DNA of 64,000 bases from Chitinophaga sp. HK235 (GTDB lineage: Bacteria; Bacteroidota; Bacteroidia; Chitinophagales; Chitinophagaceae). Made by a program: the position numbers and the translations under genes. The stretch's first letter is position 1, and each line of letters opens with the position of its first letter. The notes below the pieces were generated by a model. It was given only the letters and a program-made list of their open reading frames with translations. It was not told the DNA's origin and searched no databases. The stretch lies in the NCBI RefSeq assembly GCF_018255755.1, contig NZ_CP073766.1, forward strand, positions 6,756,501 through 6,820,500, in the 5' to 3' direction. Positions 9,058 through 17,307 of this stretch are shown here, piece by piece.

Positions 9058-10983
9058 TTACATAAAGTGATGACGCACGAATGCTTCCATGGCGGCGTAT
9101 TTCTGCAGACCTAACTGGTCGTACAGGTTGGCCGTGTTGGCATTGCGGTCTTCTGCACGCTGCCAGAACTCGCGGAGGTCTGTACCCTGGAAAGGAACAA
9201 CGTCTTTCTGGCTCTGGTGGATGAAGATACCGAGGCGTTTCTGCAGTACCTGGTCAGGGCTCATGGGAACAGCCATTTCAATTTCGTGGATATCCCATTC
9301 CTGCCATGCACCTTTATACAGCCATACCCAGCAGTCTTTCATCCATTCTTCGTGTTTCAGCCTGTCGAGGGCAGCGAAGATGGTGTCGAGACATACCTTG
9401 TGGGTACCATGCGGGTCGGCGAGGTCGCCGGCGCAATAGATCTGGTGTGGTTTTAATTTGCGGATCAGGTCAACGGTCAGCTGGATATCCTCTTCACCCA
9501 TTGGTTTCTTTTCCACCAGGCCTGTTTCATAGAACGGCAGGTTCATGAAGTGGGCGTTTTCTTCAGCGATACCTACATAGCGGCAGGTAGCTTTAGCTTC
9601 GCAGCGACGGATCAGGCCTTTAATGGCGCGGTTTTCCGGGGTATCTTTCTGACTTGGTTTTTTGGTGCGGATAAATGCTTTGGCTTCATCCAGGATCTGG
9701 GAGCTTTTGCTTTTATCGATGTCGAACATACCTTCAAAGCCTACGGCGAAGTCGATGAAACGCAGCAGGAACTCGTCGGTAACAGCGATGTTGCCGGAAG
9801 TCTGGTAAGCTACGTGTACTTCATGACCTTGTTCGTGGAGGCGGATGAAGGTGCCACCCATAGAGATGATATCATCATCGGGGTGCGGAGAGAAGATCAG
9901 CACGCGTTTTTTAGCGGGTTCGGAACGCTCCGGATGCTTAGGCAGCTGGGGGCCGGGTTTACCGCCGGGCCAGCCGGTGATGGTGTCGCGGAGGGCGTTA
10001 AATTCCTTGATGTTCAGTTCGTAGGCAGAACCATATTGTACGATCAGGTCGTTGAGGCCATTTTCGTTATAGTCCTTGTCGGTGAGCATCAGGATGGGTT
10101 TGTTGAGCTTCATCGCGAGGCTAGTTACCGCTTTGCGGGTCAGGCTGGGTGTCCATTCGCAGTCGCCAGTGAGCCATGGCTCCTTGAAGCGGGTGAGCTC
10201 AGCGGAAGCCTGTTCGTCGATCACGAATTTACAGTTAGAATGCTGCTGCAGCAGGGAAGCAGGCACCTGGTCTGTGCTGTGGCCTTCTACAGAACGGCAA
10301 ACGATTTTCGCTTTGTGGGAGCCCCATGCCATCAGTATTACACGTTTGGCTTTGAAGATGGAGCTGAGACCCATGGTGATAGCCAGACGAGGCACCTGGC
10401 TCATATTCGGGAACTCGTAAGCATTGGCCAGGCGGGTGCTGTTGTCCAGTGTTACAAGACGGGTATGTGAGTTGATGTTGGAACCGGGCTCGTTGAATCC
10501 GATATGGCCGTTGTTACCGATGCCCAGGATCTGGATATCAATACCACCGGCTTCTTCGATACGTCTTTCGTAGTCTGCGCAGTATTGTTTGATCTGATCT
10601 TTAGGGATAGTGCCATCAGGAATATTATAGTGTCCTTCCGGAATATCGATATGATTAAAGAGGTGTTCCTTCATAAAGCGGTTATAGCTCTGCAGGGCAT
10701 CCGGCTCTATGGGGTAGTATTCGTCGAGGTTAAAGGTGATTACATTTTTGAAGCTCAGTCCTTCCTCTTTGTGCAGGCGAACTAATTCGGCGTAGAGATA
10801 TTTAGGGGTAGAGCCGGTGGCCATTCCCAAAACACATTTTTGATTAGCAGCCTGCCTTTCGCGTATCAGCGCAGCAATTTCCTGTGCAACTGCTTTGGAA
10901 CCCTCTTTGGCAGAAGGGTGTATATCCACAGCAATTTGCTCAAAGCTGTCAATCAATTCGATTTCCTGATGATTAATCGTCAT
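9058..10983 (-). CDS. nagB: Glucosamine-6-phosphate deaminase fused to PIG-L/LmbE deacetylase domain
   Basis: Residues 1 to about 290 are a NagB/6-phosphogluconolactonase-fold deaminase, with the phosphate-site motif GMATGSTP (53-60), TFNLDEYY (Asp 87) and GIGNNGHIGFNEP (154-166, His 160). It converts GlcN-6-P to fructose-6-P and ammonia. From about residue 355 a PIG-L/LmbE-type N-acetylglucosaminyl deacetylase domain follows, with the zinc motif HPDDD at 367-371. The 641-residue fusion is well known in Bacteroidota. No separate nagA lies nearby, so the C-terminal domain may supply deacetylation (inference). It is next to the GH20 gene but separated from it by a terminator. Confidence 0.93.
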   Translation of the reverse strand: MTINHQEIELIDSFEQIAVDIHPSAKEGSKAVAQEIAALIRERQAANQKCVLGMATGSTPKYLYAELVRLHKEEGLSFKNVITFNLDEYYPIEPDALQSYNRFMKEHLFNHIDIPEGHYNIPDGTIPKDQIKQYCADYERRIEEAGGIDIQILGIGNNGHIGFNEPGSNINSHTRLVTLDNSTRLANAYEFPNMSQVPRLAITMGLSSIFKAKRVILMAWGSHKAKIVCRSVEGHSTDQVPASLLQQHSNCKFVIDEQASAELTRFKEPWLTGDCEWTPSLTRKAVTSLAMKLNKPILMLTDKDYNENGLNDLIVQYGSAYELNIKEFNALRDTITGWPGGKPGPQLPKHPERSEPAKKRVLIFSPHPDDDIISMGGTFIRLHEQGHEVHVAYQTSGNIAVTDEFLLRFIDFAVGFEGMFDIDKSKSSQILDEAKAFIRTKKPSQKDTPENRAIKGLIRRCEAKATCRYVGIAEENAHFMNLPFYETGLVEKKPMGEEDIQLTVDLIRKLKPHQIYCAGDLADPHGTHKVCLDTIFAALDRLKHEEWMKDCWVWLYKGAWQEWDIHEIEMAVPMSPDQVLQKRLGIFIHQSQKDVVPFQGTDLREFWQRAEDRNANTANLYDQLGLQKYAAMEAFVRHHFM

Positions 10984-10987
10984 TTGT

Positions 10988-10995
10988 AAACGTTT
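10988..10995. promoter_or_regulatory. Possible LacI-type operator core before nagB
   Basis: AAACGTTT is a palindrome of the kind recognised by LacI/PurR-family repressors and begins four bases before the nagB start codon. A related 12 bp palindrome lies at 20263 before the transporter operon. No LacI-family gene is in the window. Confidence 0.3.
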
Positions 10996-11172
10996 TTGAT
11001 TAGATGCGGTTTAAAAACGAGCCGGAAAATTAAATAAAATACTGCTAAAATCTGCTAAAATTTAGCTCTTATTTAATTTAAAATTATTTTAACTTAAAAA
11101 GAACGTTTTTTATATTGTATAAGATTAATATCCGACATATACTCAAACAGCTTTTTGGTGTAGGAGTCATAT

Positions 11173-11213
11173 AAAAAACCGCCCGGGCCAAAAGGGCGGG
11201 CGGTTTTGCTTTT
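11173..11213 (-). terminator. Terminator of the GH20 operon
   Basis: AAAACCGCCC and GGGCGGTTTT form the stem, with A and T runs on both sides. It lies at the end of the GH20 gene and closes the leftward glycan operon. The remaining 190 bases up to nagB are AT-rich and hold the nagB promoter region; no consensus -7 box is clear there. Confidence 0.85.
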
Positions 11214-13507
11214 TACTGGATAATCATTTCATCTATGAAGAGCCAGGCCGGATTGCCAGCACCTTCAGCGCCGGCAGGGATTTTCCCGAAATTAACGGCA
11301 TTCAGTTTCACATAACGTCCTCTTACTGCTACCTTACCTCGTACCTGATTAATGCCGGTTTGTGTAAAGTCCGTCTGTTTATATACCTCCTTATAGGTTT
11401 TACCATCTTCTGAAACGGCAAATGTTACCTGTTTAGGCGGATATATCCAGTTGGGCCGCAGATTCAGTGTGTTCATGCCTACCAGGTTGATGTCCTGTAC
11501 ACTGTCCAGGTCGATCACTGCCTCGAAATTATTGCCGTTATAACCAAACCACTGATTGTCGTTATAGGAGGCGATACCTTCAATACCGTTTACCAGGGCG
11601 AAGCTGCTGCCGGGATTATAATCCTTGGACGGAGGCGCAGCCAGGCTCACTTTTTTACCAAGACCTTTATGGAACACAAAGTGCTGGCTGTATTCGTTGC
11701 CAAAAGGTTTATCGTTCTGAAATACCTGCGCGCGGATGGTGCCGGTTTGTTTGATCTGCACCGGTCCGTTGTAGGCAGTGGATTGCAGGGTAGGGGCGGT
11801 GCTATCGAGGGTATATACGATTTTGCCGCCATCGAGCTTGCTGCTGAGCGTTACTTCCACGCCACCCTTTTTATTATCTGTTACGGTGCCGGCCACTTCA
11901 AATACATGTTTGGCGTAGTTGACTTTTTTCTGGTCCAGGCGTTTCACATGTACTTTCAGTCTTTCGAGGAAGTTGTCGTAGTTGCGTTTGTCAGCGGGCG
12001 ACCACAGTACTTCTGCGAGGGCGGAGGCACGTGGATAAACCATGTATTCGAGATAGTCGGTGTTGCCGATGTATTCTGTCCATAAGTTGGCCTGTGCGCC
12101 TTTGATGTAGCGGGCTTCGTCTTTGTTCAGTTCTGTGGGTACTGGTTCGAAAGCATACACTTTGCTTACAGGTGTAAATCCGCCGATGGCCAGTGGTTCG
12201 TTGTGGCCTTGTGACTGATAATGGTCGAAGTAGCAGAAGTTGCCTGGTGTCATGATCACATCATGTTTCTGTTTGGCAGCGGCGATGCCGCCTTCAATGC
12301 CTCTCCAGCTCATAACGGTGGCGTTGGGAGCCAGTCCTCCTTCGAGGATCTCATCCCAGCCGATGATCTGGCGACCTTTGCTGTTCAGGTATTTTTCCAT
12401 GCGCTGGATAAAATAGCTCTGCAGGGCATGTGCATCCTTCAGGCCTTCCTGTTTCATGCGGGCCTGGCATTTGGGACATTTTTCCCAGCGTACCTTAGGG
12501 CATTCGTCGCCGCCGATGTGTACATATTTGCTGGGAAACAGCGGCAGCACTTCATCGAGGACATCCTGCAGGAAGGTGAATACGCTGTCGTTGCCGGCGC
12601 AGAACACATCATCGTATACCCCCCAGCGTGTACCTACTTCATAGGGGCCGCCGGTGCATCCCAGGTTGGGGTAGGCAGCGAGGGCTGCCAGCGCGTGACC
12701 TGGCATTTCTATTTCTGGGATAACGGTCACAAAGTGATCAGTAGCATATTGTACCACTTCTTTCACTTGTTCCTGTGTATAGAAGCCACCATAGGGCTTT
12801 CCATCGTATTTATTGTCAGCATAACGGCCGGCCATGGTCTCCTTGCGTTTGGAGGCCACTTCCTGCAGGCGCGGATATTTTTTGATTTCGATGCGCCAGC
12901 CCTGGTCTTCTGTGAGATGCCAGTGGAAAGTATTGAACTTATGCATGGCCAGCAGGTCGATATATTTTTTGATGAACTCCACCGGGAAGAAGTGACGGCC
13001 CACGTCGAGGTGGAGGCCGCGGTAGGCGAAGCGGGGAGCATCTGTAATGCTTACGCCGGGGATGAACATGGCCTCAGCTTTCTGTACAGGGAGCAGCTGA
13101 ATAAGCGACTGTACGCCGTAGAAGGTGCCGCGGCCGCTGTTGCCATTGATGGCAACGCCTTTGCTGTCGACATTCAGCGTATACCCTTCTGCGTTAGTGG
13201 AGTCACTGCCGGTATGCAGTACGATGCTGTTTCTGTCGCCCTGGTCTTTGATGGCCAGTTCGTAGCCGGTCAGCTCTTTCAGCCAGGCATTGAAGAGGGC
13301 GGCTGTTTTACGGTCAGCATCGCCGGAGGCGACGATAACAGTGTGTTTATCCAGAAGGAAGGAGTCCTGTTTTTCTGTCACGCTCGCGGGCATGGGAATG
13401 ATGCTCACTTTGCCTTTGGGCGCGTCTGTATGCCGGGAGCCGGAGCAGCTGTATAAAGCGGTTGCCCCACCCAACAGGCATAGGTAGAAAAGTTTTTTCA
13501 TTGACAC
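11213..13507 (-). CDS. Beta-N-acetylhexosaminidase, GH20 lipoprotein
   Basis: This exo-enzyme removes terminal GlcNAc or GalNAc by substrate-assisted catalysis. The start may be ATG 13507 or 13501. Both give a lipoprotein signal ending ATALYSC (Cys 21 from the first ATG). A GH20b domain spans about 35-160 and the catalytic TIM barrel about 163-510, with the Asp-Glu pair in HIGGDECPK (Asp 334, Glu 335). A chitobiase C-terminal-like domain follows at about 560-630, then an F5/8 (discoidin) carbohydrate-binding domain at about 645-764. It is the last gene of the leftward operon, 23 bases after the EEP gene. Confidence 0.95.
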   Translation of the reverse strand: MSMKKLFYLCLLGGATALYSCSGSRHTDAPKGKVSIIPMPASVTEKQDSFLLDKHTVIVASGDADRKTAALFNAWLKELTGYELAIKDQGDRNSIVLHTGSDSTNAEGYTLNVDSKGVAINGNSGRGTFYGVQSLIQLLPVQKAEAMFIPGVSITDAPRFAYRGLHLDVGRHFFPVEFIKKYIDLLAMHKFNTFHWHLTEDQGWRIEIKKYPRLQEVASKRKETMAGRYADNKYDGKPYGGFYTQEQVKEVVQYATDHFVTVIPEIEMPGHALAALAAYPNLGCTGGPYEVGTRWGVYDDVFCAGNDSVFTFLQDVLDEVLPLFPSKYVHIGGDECPKVRWEKCPKCQARMKQEGLKDAHALQSYFIQRMEKYLNSKGRQIIGWDEILEGGLAPNATVMSWRGIEGGIAAAKQKHDVIMTPGNFCYFDHYQSQGHNEPLAIGGFTPVSKVYAFEPVPTELNKDEARYIKGAQANLWTEYIGNTDYLEYMVYPRASALAEVLWSPADKRNYDNFLERLKVHVKRLDQKKVNYAKHVFEVAGTVTDNKKGGVEVTLSSKLDGGKIVYTLDSTAPTLQSTAYNGPVQIKQTGTIRAQVFQNDKPFGNEYSQHFVFHKGLGKKVSLAAPPSKDYNPGSSFALVNGIEGIASYNDNQWFGYNGNNFEAVIDLDSVQDINLVGMNTLNLRPNWIYPPKQVTFAVSEDGKTYKEVYKQTDFTQTGINQVRGKVAVRGRYVKLNAVNFGKIPAGAEGAGNPAWLFIDEMIIQ

Positions 13508-13530
13508 ATTACATATTTAGATGATGAGAA

Positions 13531-14298
13531 TTATTTCAGTTCCAGATCGCTGAGCAGTGGCCGGTGATCGGAGGCTACAGCTTCTTCGATGACCCTGGCG
13601 CCGGTAACATTCCAGTGATGTTTGGGATGGTACATGATGTAGTCCAGTTTCACCCGGGGAGAGTCTGCCGGGAAGGTAGGGCCCATCTGCGCGGTGGCGT
13701 CTGTGAATATTTTTTTTAAGATCTGTATTTCTTTGGCGTTAGGTGTAGCGTTAAAATCGCCGGCGAGTATCACCGGGGTTTGTGTTTCCCTGAAATACTC
13801 TGCCAGTGTGATGGCTTGTGCGATGCGGTCGCCGGCATGTTTTTCGGAATCAAGGTGAGTGCTTGCAAAACGAAGGAGGCTGTCGCCGGGTAGTTTTACC
13901 GTGATGACGCCGGCTACTCTTGGCTCTGCACCTGGTTTCGCGGAAGGCAGCGGTACGGTGACAGCTTCCGCAATAGGGAAGCGTGAAAGGATACCGGTGC
14001 CATAGCCACCGCCATCAAAGTCCATCGCTTTGGCAAAATAGGTATACATGCCTGTGATAGATGCGAGTTCTTTCAGCTGGTCTGTGTGTTTGGTACGCTG
14101 GGTAACACTGTCTACTTCCTGCAGTGCCACAAGGTCGGGATTGGTGGCAAGGATCACGTTGGCAATACCCTGGAGGTCCAGCTCTCCTTTTATGTTTTCA
14201 CCGTGGTGGATGTTATAGGTCAGTACTTTTACCTTTTGTTGGGCAGTCAGTGAAAACCCTGTCAGCCATATGACAGTGACAAGCAGCAATTTTTTCAT
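13531..14298 (-). CDS. Secreted endonuclease/exonuclease/phosphatase-family hydrolase
   Basis: After a signal peptide (MKKLLLVTVIWLTGFSLTAQ) this 255-residue protein carries the EEP fold motifs: LTYNIHHG (metal-binding Asn), LVALQEVDS (Glu), ILAGDFNATP (Asp-Asn) and ASDHRPLLSDL (Asp-His near the end). These proteins cleave phosphodiester bonds in nucleic acids, sphingomyelin or inositol phosphates; the substrate here is unknown. It is cotranscribed with GH20 downstream. Confidence 0.88.
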   Translation of the reverse strand: MKKLLLVTVIWLTGFSLTAQQKVKVLTYNIHHGENIKGELDLQGIANVILATNPDLVALQEVDSVTQRTKHTDQLKELASITGMYTYFAKAMDFDGGGYGTGILSRFPIAEAVTVPLPSAKPGAEPRVAGVITVKLPGDSLLRFASTHLDSEKHAGDRIAQAITLAEYFRETQTPVILAGDFNATPNAKEIQILKKIFTDATAQMGPTFPADSPRVKLDYIMYHPKHHWNVTGARVIEEAVASDHRPLLSDLELK

Positions 14299-14319
14299 AG
14301 CATGTATATTTATTTATTC

Positions 14320-14390
14320 ATTTAGTTATTTTTTTATTTTGAGATTAGGAATTCTTTATCCCCAATAAAAAAATAATAAAATAACTAAAT
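14320..14390. repeat. AT-rich inverted repeat between phosphodiesterase and EEP genes
   Basis: ATTTAGTTATTTT at 14320 pairs with AAAATAACTAAAT at 14378-14390, with further T/A-rich pairing inside. It may act as an intrinsic terminator or as an mRNA-stabilising stem inside the operon. Confidence 0.5.
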
Positions 14391-14396
14391 AAGAAA

Positions 14397-15281
14397 TTAC
14401 TTAAACGCTTCTTTCACGGGTTTTCCGGTCCACACCTGCGGTGTTTGGAGACCGAAGATCCAGGCGATAGTGGCGGCAGTATCGTAGGTTACAACACTGG
14501 TGCTAAGTTCTTTGTTTGCCTTTACGCCCGGGCCGCGCATGATCCATGGAATCTGCATCTCTTCCATGGTTTTGCCGCCATGACCTTTTTTAATACCGCC
14601 ATGATCTGCTGTGAGCAGGATGATGGTATTGTCCCACATACCGGCATCTTTAACGGCCTGTAATATTTTGCCCAGCAGCTCGTCATTTTTTTTCACCTGA
14701 TCGAAGTAGGGTTGAATATTATGACCGATATTATGTCCTACACCATCAGGCTGATCAAAATGTATGAAGAGGAAGTCTGGTTTTTTTTCTTTGATATAAG
14801 CAACTGATGCTTCAGTGGCAAGGCTGTCATTGTCTTTGGTTCCGAGGTCCTTGTTGACTGCGGCTTTGGGGAAGAGGTAACCGATCCCTTCCCAGCTGTA
14901 GATGACGCCTATTTCGGCTTTTGGTTTTTGTTCACGCAACAGGGTGTAGATGGAGGGGAACATGCCGTACTGGTCGAGGGTTCGGGAAGGCAGCTCCGGT
15001 TTGCGGCTGTCCCATTCGGTATAACCGTGGACTTCCGGGCCTGCGCCCATCACCATCGATGCCCAGTTGACCGCACTGGAAGAAGGCAGCACACTGCGGG
15101 CCTGAAGCGTCCAGGCGCCATCCTTCATCAGCTGTTTCATATTTGGATTGTCGACCTTGGGAAAACAATAGGCACCAAAGCCGTCCATGCCGATCAGGAT
15201 GACATGTTTCACACCTTTGACCTGTGCATGCGCGAAAAGTCCGCCCAGCAATAGTCCGGTTGCAATGATCAGTTTTTTCAT
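14397..15281 (-). CDS. Secreted type I phosphodiesterase/alkaline phosphatase-superfamily protein
   Basis: I prefer ATG 15281, which starts a clean signal peptide (MKKLIIATGLLLGGLFAHAQ); the in-frame GTG at 15293 is less likely. The 294-residue protein has the nucleotide pyrophosphatase/phosphodiesterase layout: metal site LIGMDGFGAYC, the nucleophile region VLPSSSAVNWASM, HFDQPDGVGH and LLTADHGGIKKGHGG. The nucleophile position is Ser rather than the Thr common in NPPs. It would act in the periplasm or outside the cell on phosphodiesters of unknown kind. Confidence 0.86.
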   Translation of the reverse strand: MKKLIIATGLLLGGLFAHAQVKGVKHVILIGMDGFGAYCFPKVDNPNMKQLMKDGAWTLQARSVLPSSSAVNWASMVMGAGPEVHGYTEWDSRKPELPSRTLDQYGMFPSIYTLLREQKPKAEIGVIYSWEGIGYLFPKAAVNKDLGTKDNDSLATEASVAYIKEKKPDFLFIHFDQPDGVGHNIGHNIQPYFDQVKKNDELLGKILQAVKDAGMWDNTIILLTADHGGIKKGHGGKTMEEMQIPWIMRGPGVKANKELSTSVVTYDTAATIAWIFGLQTPQVWTGKPVKEAFK

Positions 15282-15359
15282 TTCGTTGTTCACTTTTAAA
15301 AGGCATGCACGGCCATGATGAGACCGTGCAGCGAATATTTGTACAGGTGCTAATATAGC

Positions 15360-16130
15360 CTACTGTTTCATCTCATGCAAGGCTTTTTCCGCGAGTTCAC
15401 GAATTTGTAATACTTCTTTGCGTTGGGTGAGAGAGATACCATATTCCGGTACGCCGGGAATACCGCCCATACTTACGTTAGGGTTGCGGTACACCATTTT
15501 GCTGTCCTCATAGGCTTTGGCAGAGGTATGGTATTCCATTACGCCGGTAGTTTTGATCAGTTGAGCGATATTGTTGGCTCTGACGCCGGAACCGGCCATG
15601 ATGATGATACGGTCGTTAGCCCTTTCCACGAGGTCTTTCAGGAGGGACGCTCCTTCTACGGCGGTGTTGCGTGCGCCGGAGGTGAGGATACGCTCGCAGC
15701 CGATTTCGATAATGTCTTCGAGTGCTTCAAATGGGTTGTCAGTCATATCGAAGGCACGATGGAAAGTCACGCCCATGGGCCAGGCCAGGTCTACCAGCTC
15801 TTTGCAGCGGCGTTTGTCTATGCGGCCGTCGGGTGTGAGAATACCGATTACTACACCGTTGCAGCCCAGCTGTTTGCACAGTTCGATATCTTTTTTCATG
15901 ACTTCAAATTCCAGGTCGGAATAGAGGAAGTCGCCGCCTCTGGGGCGTATGATAGGGTAGAGGTCTATTTTTACTTTTTCCCTGGCTATGGCAATGGTGG
16001 CATAGCTGGGGGTGGTACCACCTTCCAGCAGGTTATCACACAGTTCGATACGATTGGCGCCACCTTCTTCGGCAGCTATGCAGGAGGCTACTGAACCAGC
16101 GCATATTTCGAGGACAAAAGACATAAGCAT
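15360..16130 (-). CDS. cutC: CutC family protein
   Basis: The 256-residue TIM-barrel protein begins FVLEICAGSVASCIAAEEGGANRIELC, the typical CutC opening, and contains the MGVTFHRAFDM and ILTSGARNTA segments. CutC was named for copper homeostasis, but its molecular activity is still unclear; Bacteroidota genomes often carry it in glycan gene clusters as here. The start could also be the second ATG at 16124. It lies between the glycosylasparaginase and phosphodiesterase genes on the same strand. Confidence 0.93.
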   Translation of the reverse strand: MLMSFVLEICAGSVASCIAAEEGGANRIELCDNLLEGGTTPSYATIAIAREKVKIDLYPIIRPRGGDFLYSDLEFEVMKKDIELCKQLGCNGVVIGILTPDGRIDKRRCKELVDLAWPMGVTFHRAFDMTDNPFEALEDIIEIGCERILTSGARNTAVEGASLLKDLVERANDRIIIMAGSGVRANNIAQLIKTTGVMEYHTSAKAYEDSKMVYRNPNVSMGGIPGVPEYGISLTQRKEVLQIRELAEKALHEMKQ

Positions 16131-16145
16131 TTGGTTATTTGGGCT

Positions 16146-16214
16146 ATTGGGTTATTTGATTATTTAAAAGAGTTCATGTGTTCTTCAAATATCAAAATAA
16201 CCAAATAACCCAAT
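16146..16214. repeat. AT-rich inverted repeat between glycosylasparaginase and cutC
   Basis: ATTGGGTTATTTGATTATTT at 16146-16165 pairs, with one mismatch, with the segment ending CCAAATAACCCAAT at 16214. The left arm is preceded by a direct partial repeat (TTGGTTATTTGGGCTATTGG). It is probably an intercistronic stem. Confidence 0.6.
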
Positions 16215-16221
16215 GACAAAA

Positions 16222-17274
16222 TTAAAAATAGTGTTTACCGTCTATCAGTGTGTTATTCACATCGTTATTGAGTACGGCATAGCTAAATCCTTTCTGCAGG
16301 CAGTATGCGCCGTATTGTCCTTTTTTGTTGAGGGCGAGGAAGCCCACCTGTATTTCCTTTGCTTTGGAGGGGCTTCTTTTCACGATACGTTCTACTGCTT
16401 CTTTGCAGGCTTTTTCCGGTGGATAGCCCTGACGCATCAGTTCCACTACCAGGTGGCTGCCTACAATTTTGATCACTTCTTCGCCTACACCGGTGCTGGT
16501 GGCGGCGCCTACTTCGTTGTCCACATAAAGGCCTGCGCCGATGATGGGGGAGTCGCCTACCCGGCCATGGAGTTTGAAGGCCATGCCGCTGGTGGTGCAG
16601 GCGCCGGAGAGGTTACCTTCTGCGTCCATAGCCACCATGCCGATTGTATCGTGGTTATATACGTTGCCCGGCAGCATGAGCGGATTAAACGCTGTGGCGC
16701 CGTTGGCGGGTGTATATGATTTGTTTTCTATGTTGATAACAGGTTTGTATTCGGAAGTTTTGAGCCATTCTTTCCAGGCTTTTTCTGATTCCGGTGTCAG
16801 CAGGTTTTCTTTTTTGAAACCATTGGCCAGTGCGAACTGCAGGGCACCGTCACCTACCAGCATGACATGTGGTGTTTTTTCCATGACCAGTCTGGCAACG
16901 GAGATGGCATGTGTAACATGTTCGAGGGCTGCTACGGAGCCGCAGTTGCCGTGTTCGTCCATGATACAGGCGTCGAGGGTAACGCGGCCGTCGCGGTCGG
17001 GATAGCCGGAATAACCTACGGTGTGGTTATTGGGGTCGGCTTCGGGCACGCGTACGCCGGCTTCTACGGCATCGAGGGCGCGGCCTCCTTTTTTCAGTAT
17101 CTCCCAGGCGGCTTCATTGGCAGCACGGCCAAAGTCCCAGGTGGAGATTACGATAGGCTTACCTTTCACGGTGCCTTTGGCTTGTGAGCGTGCAGCCGTA
17201 GCTGTTACACTGTCTAAAGAGAAAACAGCGGCACTGAGGGCCGCTGTTTTCAGGAAATTTCTTCTATTTTTCAT
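16222..17274 (-). CDS. N4-(beta-N-acetylglucosaminyl)-L-asparaginase
   Basis: This Ntn-hydrolase cleaves the GlcNAc-Asn bond left after deglycosylation of N-linked glycoproteins. The 350-residue precursor has a Tat-like signal (NRRNFLKTAALS), an alpha chain with STWDFGRAANEAAW and HTVGYSGYPD, and the autoprocessing site NHDTIGMVAMD, where Thr 210 would become the N-terminal nucleophile. The beta chain contains GRVGDSPIIGAGLYVDNEVGAATSTG. It sits 33 bases after the ROK kinase gene, which fits a role in feeding GlcNAc into that pathway. Confidence 0.94.
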   Translation of the reverse strand: MKNRRNFLKTAALSAAVFSLDSVTATAARSQAKGTVKGKPIVISTWDFGRAANEAAWEILKKGGRALDAVEAGVRVPEADPNNHTVGYSGYPDRDGRVTLDACIMDEHGNCGSVAALEHVTHAISVARLVMEKTPHVMLVGDGALQFALANGFKKENLLTPESEKAWKEWLKTSEYKPVINIENKSYTPANGATAFNPLMLPGNVYNHDTIGMVAMDAEGNLSGACTTSGMAFKLHGRVGDSPIIGAGLYVDNEVGAATSTGVGEEVIKIVGSHLVVELMRQGYPPEKACKEAVERIVKRSPSKAKEIQVGFLALNKKGQYGAYCLQKGFSYAVLNNDVNNTLIDGKHYF

Positions 17275-17307
17275 ATTACTTTGATTAGCTGTCAGGTAGC
17301 CGGCAGG

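Noticed and set aside
9550..10470. 306-codon open frame on the plus strand
   Set aside because: It is antisense to the nagB fusion gene and has shadow-frame composition.
12221..13456. 411-codon open frame on the plus strand
   Set aside because: It is antisense to the GH20 gene, which has an intact catalytic Asp-Glu pair. No protein-like motifs are seen.
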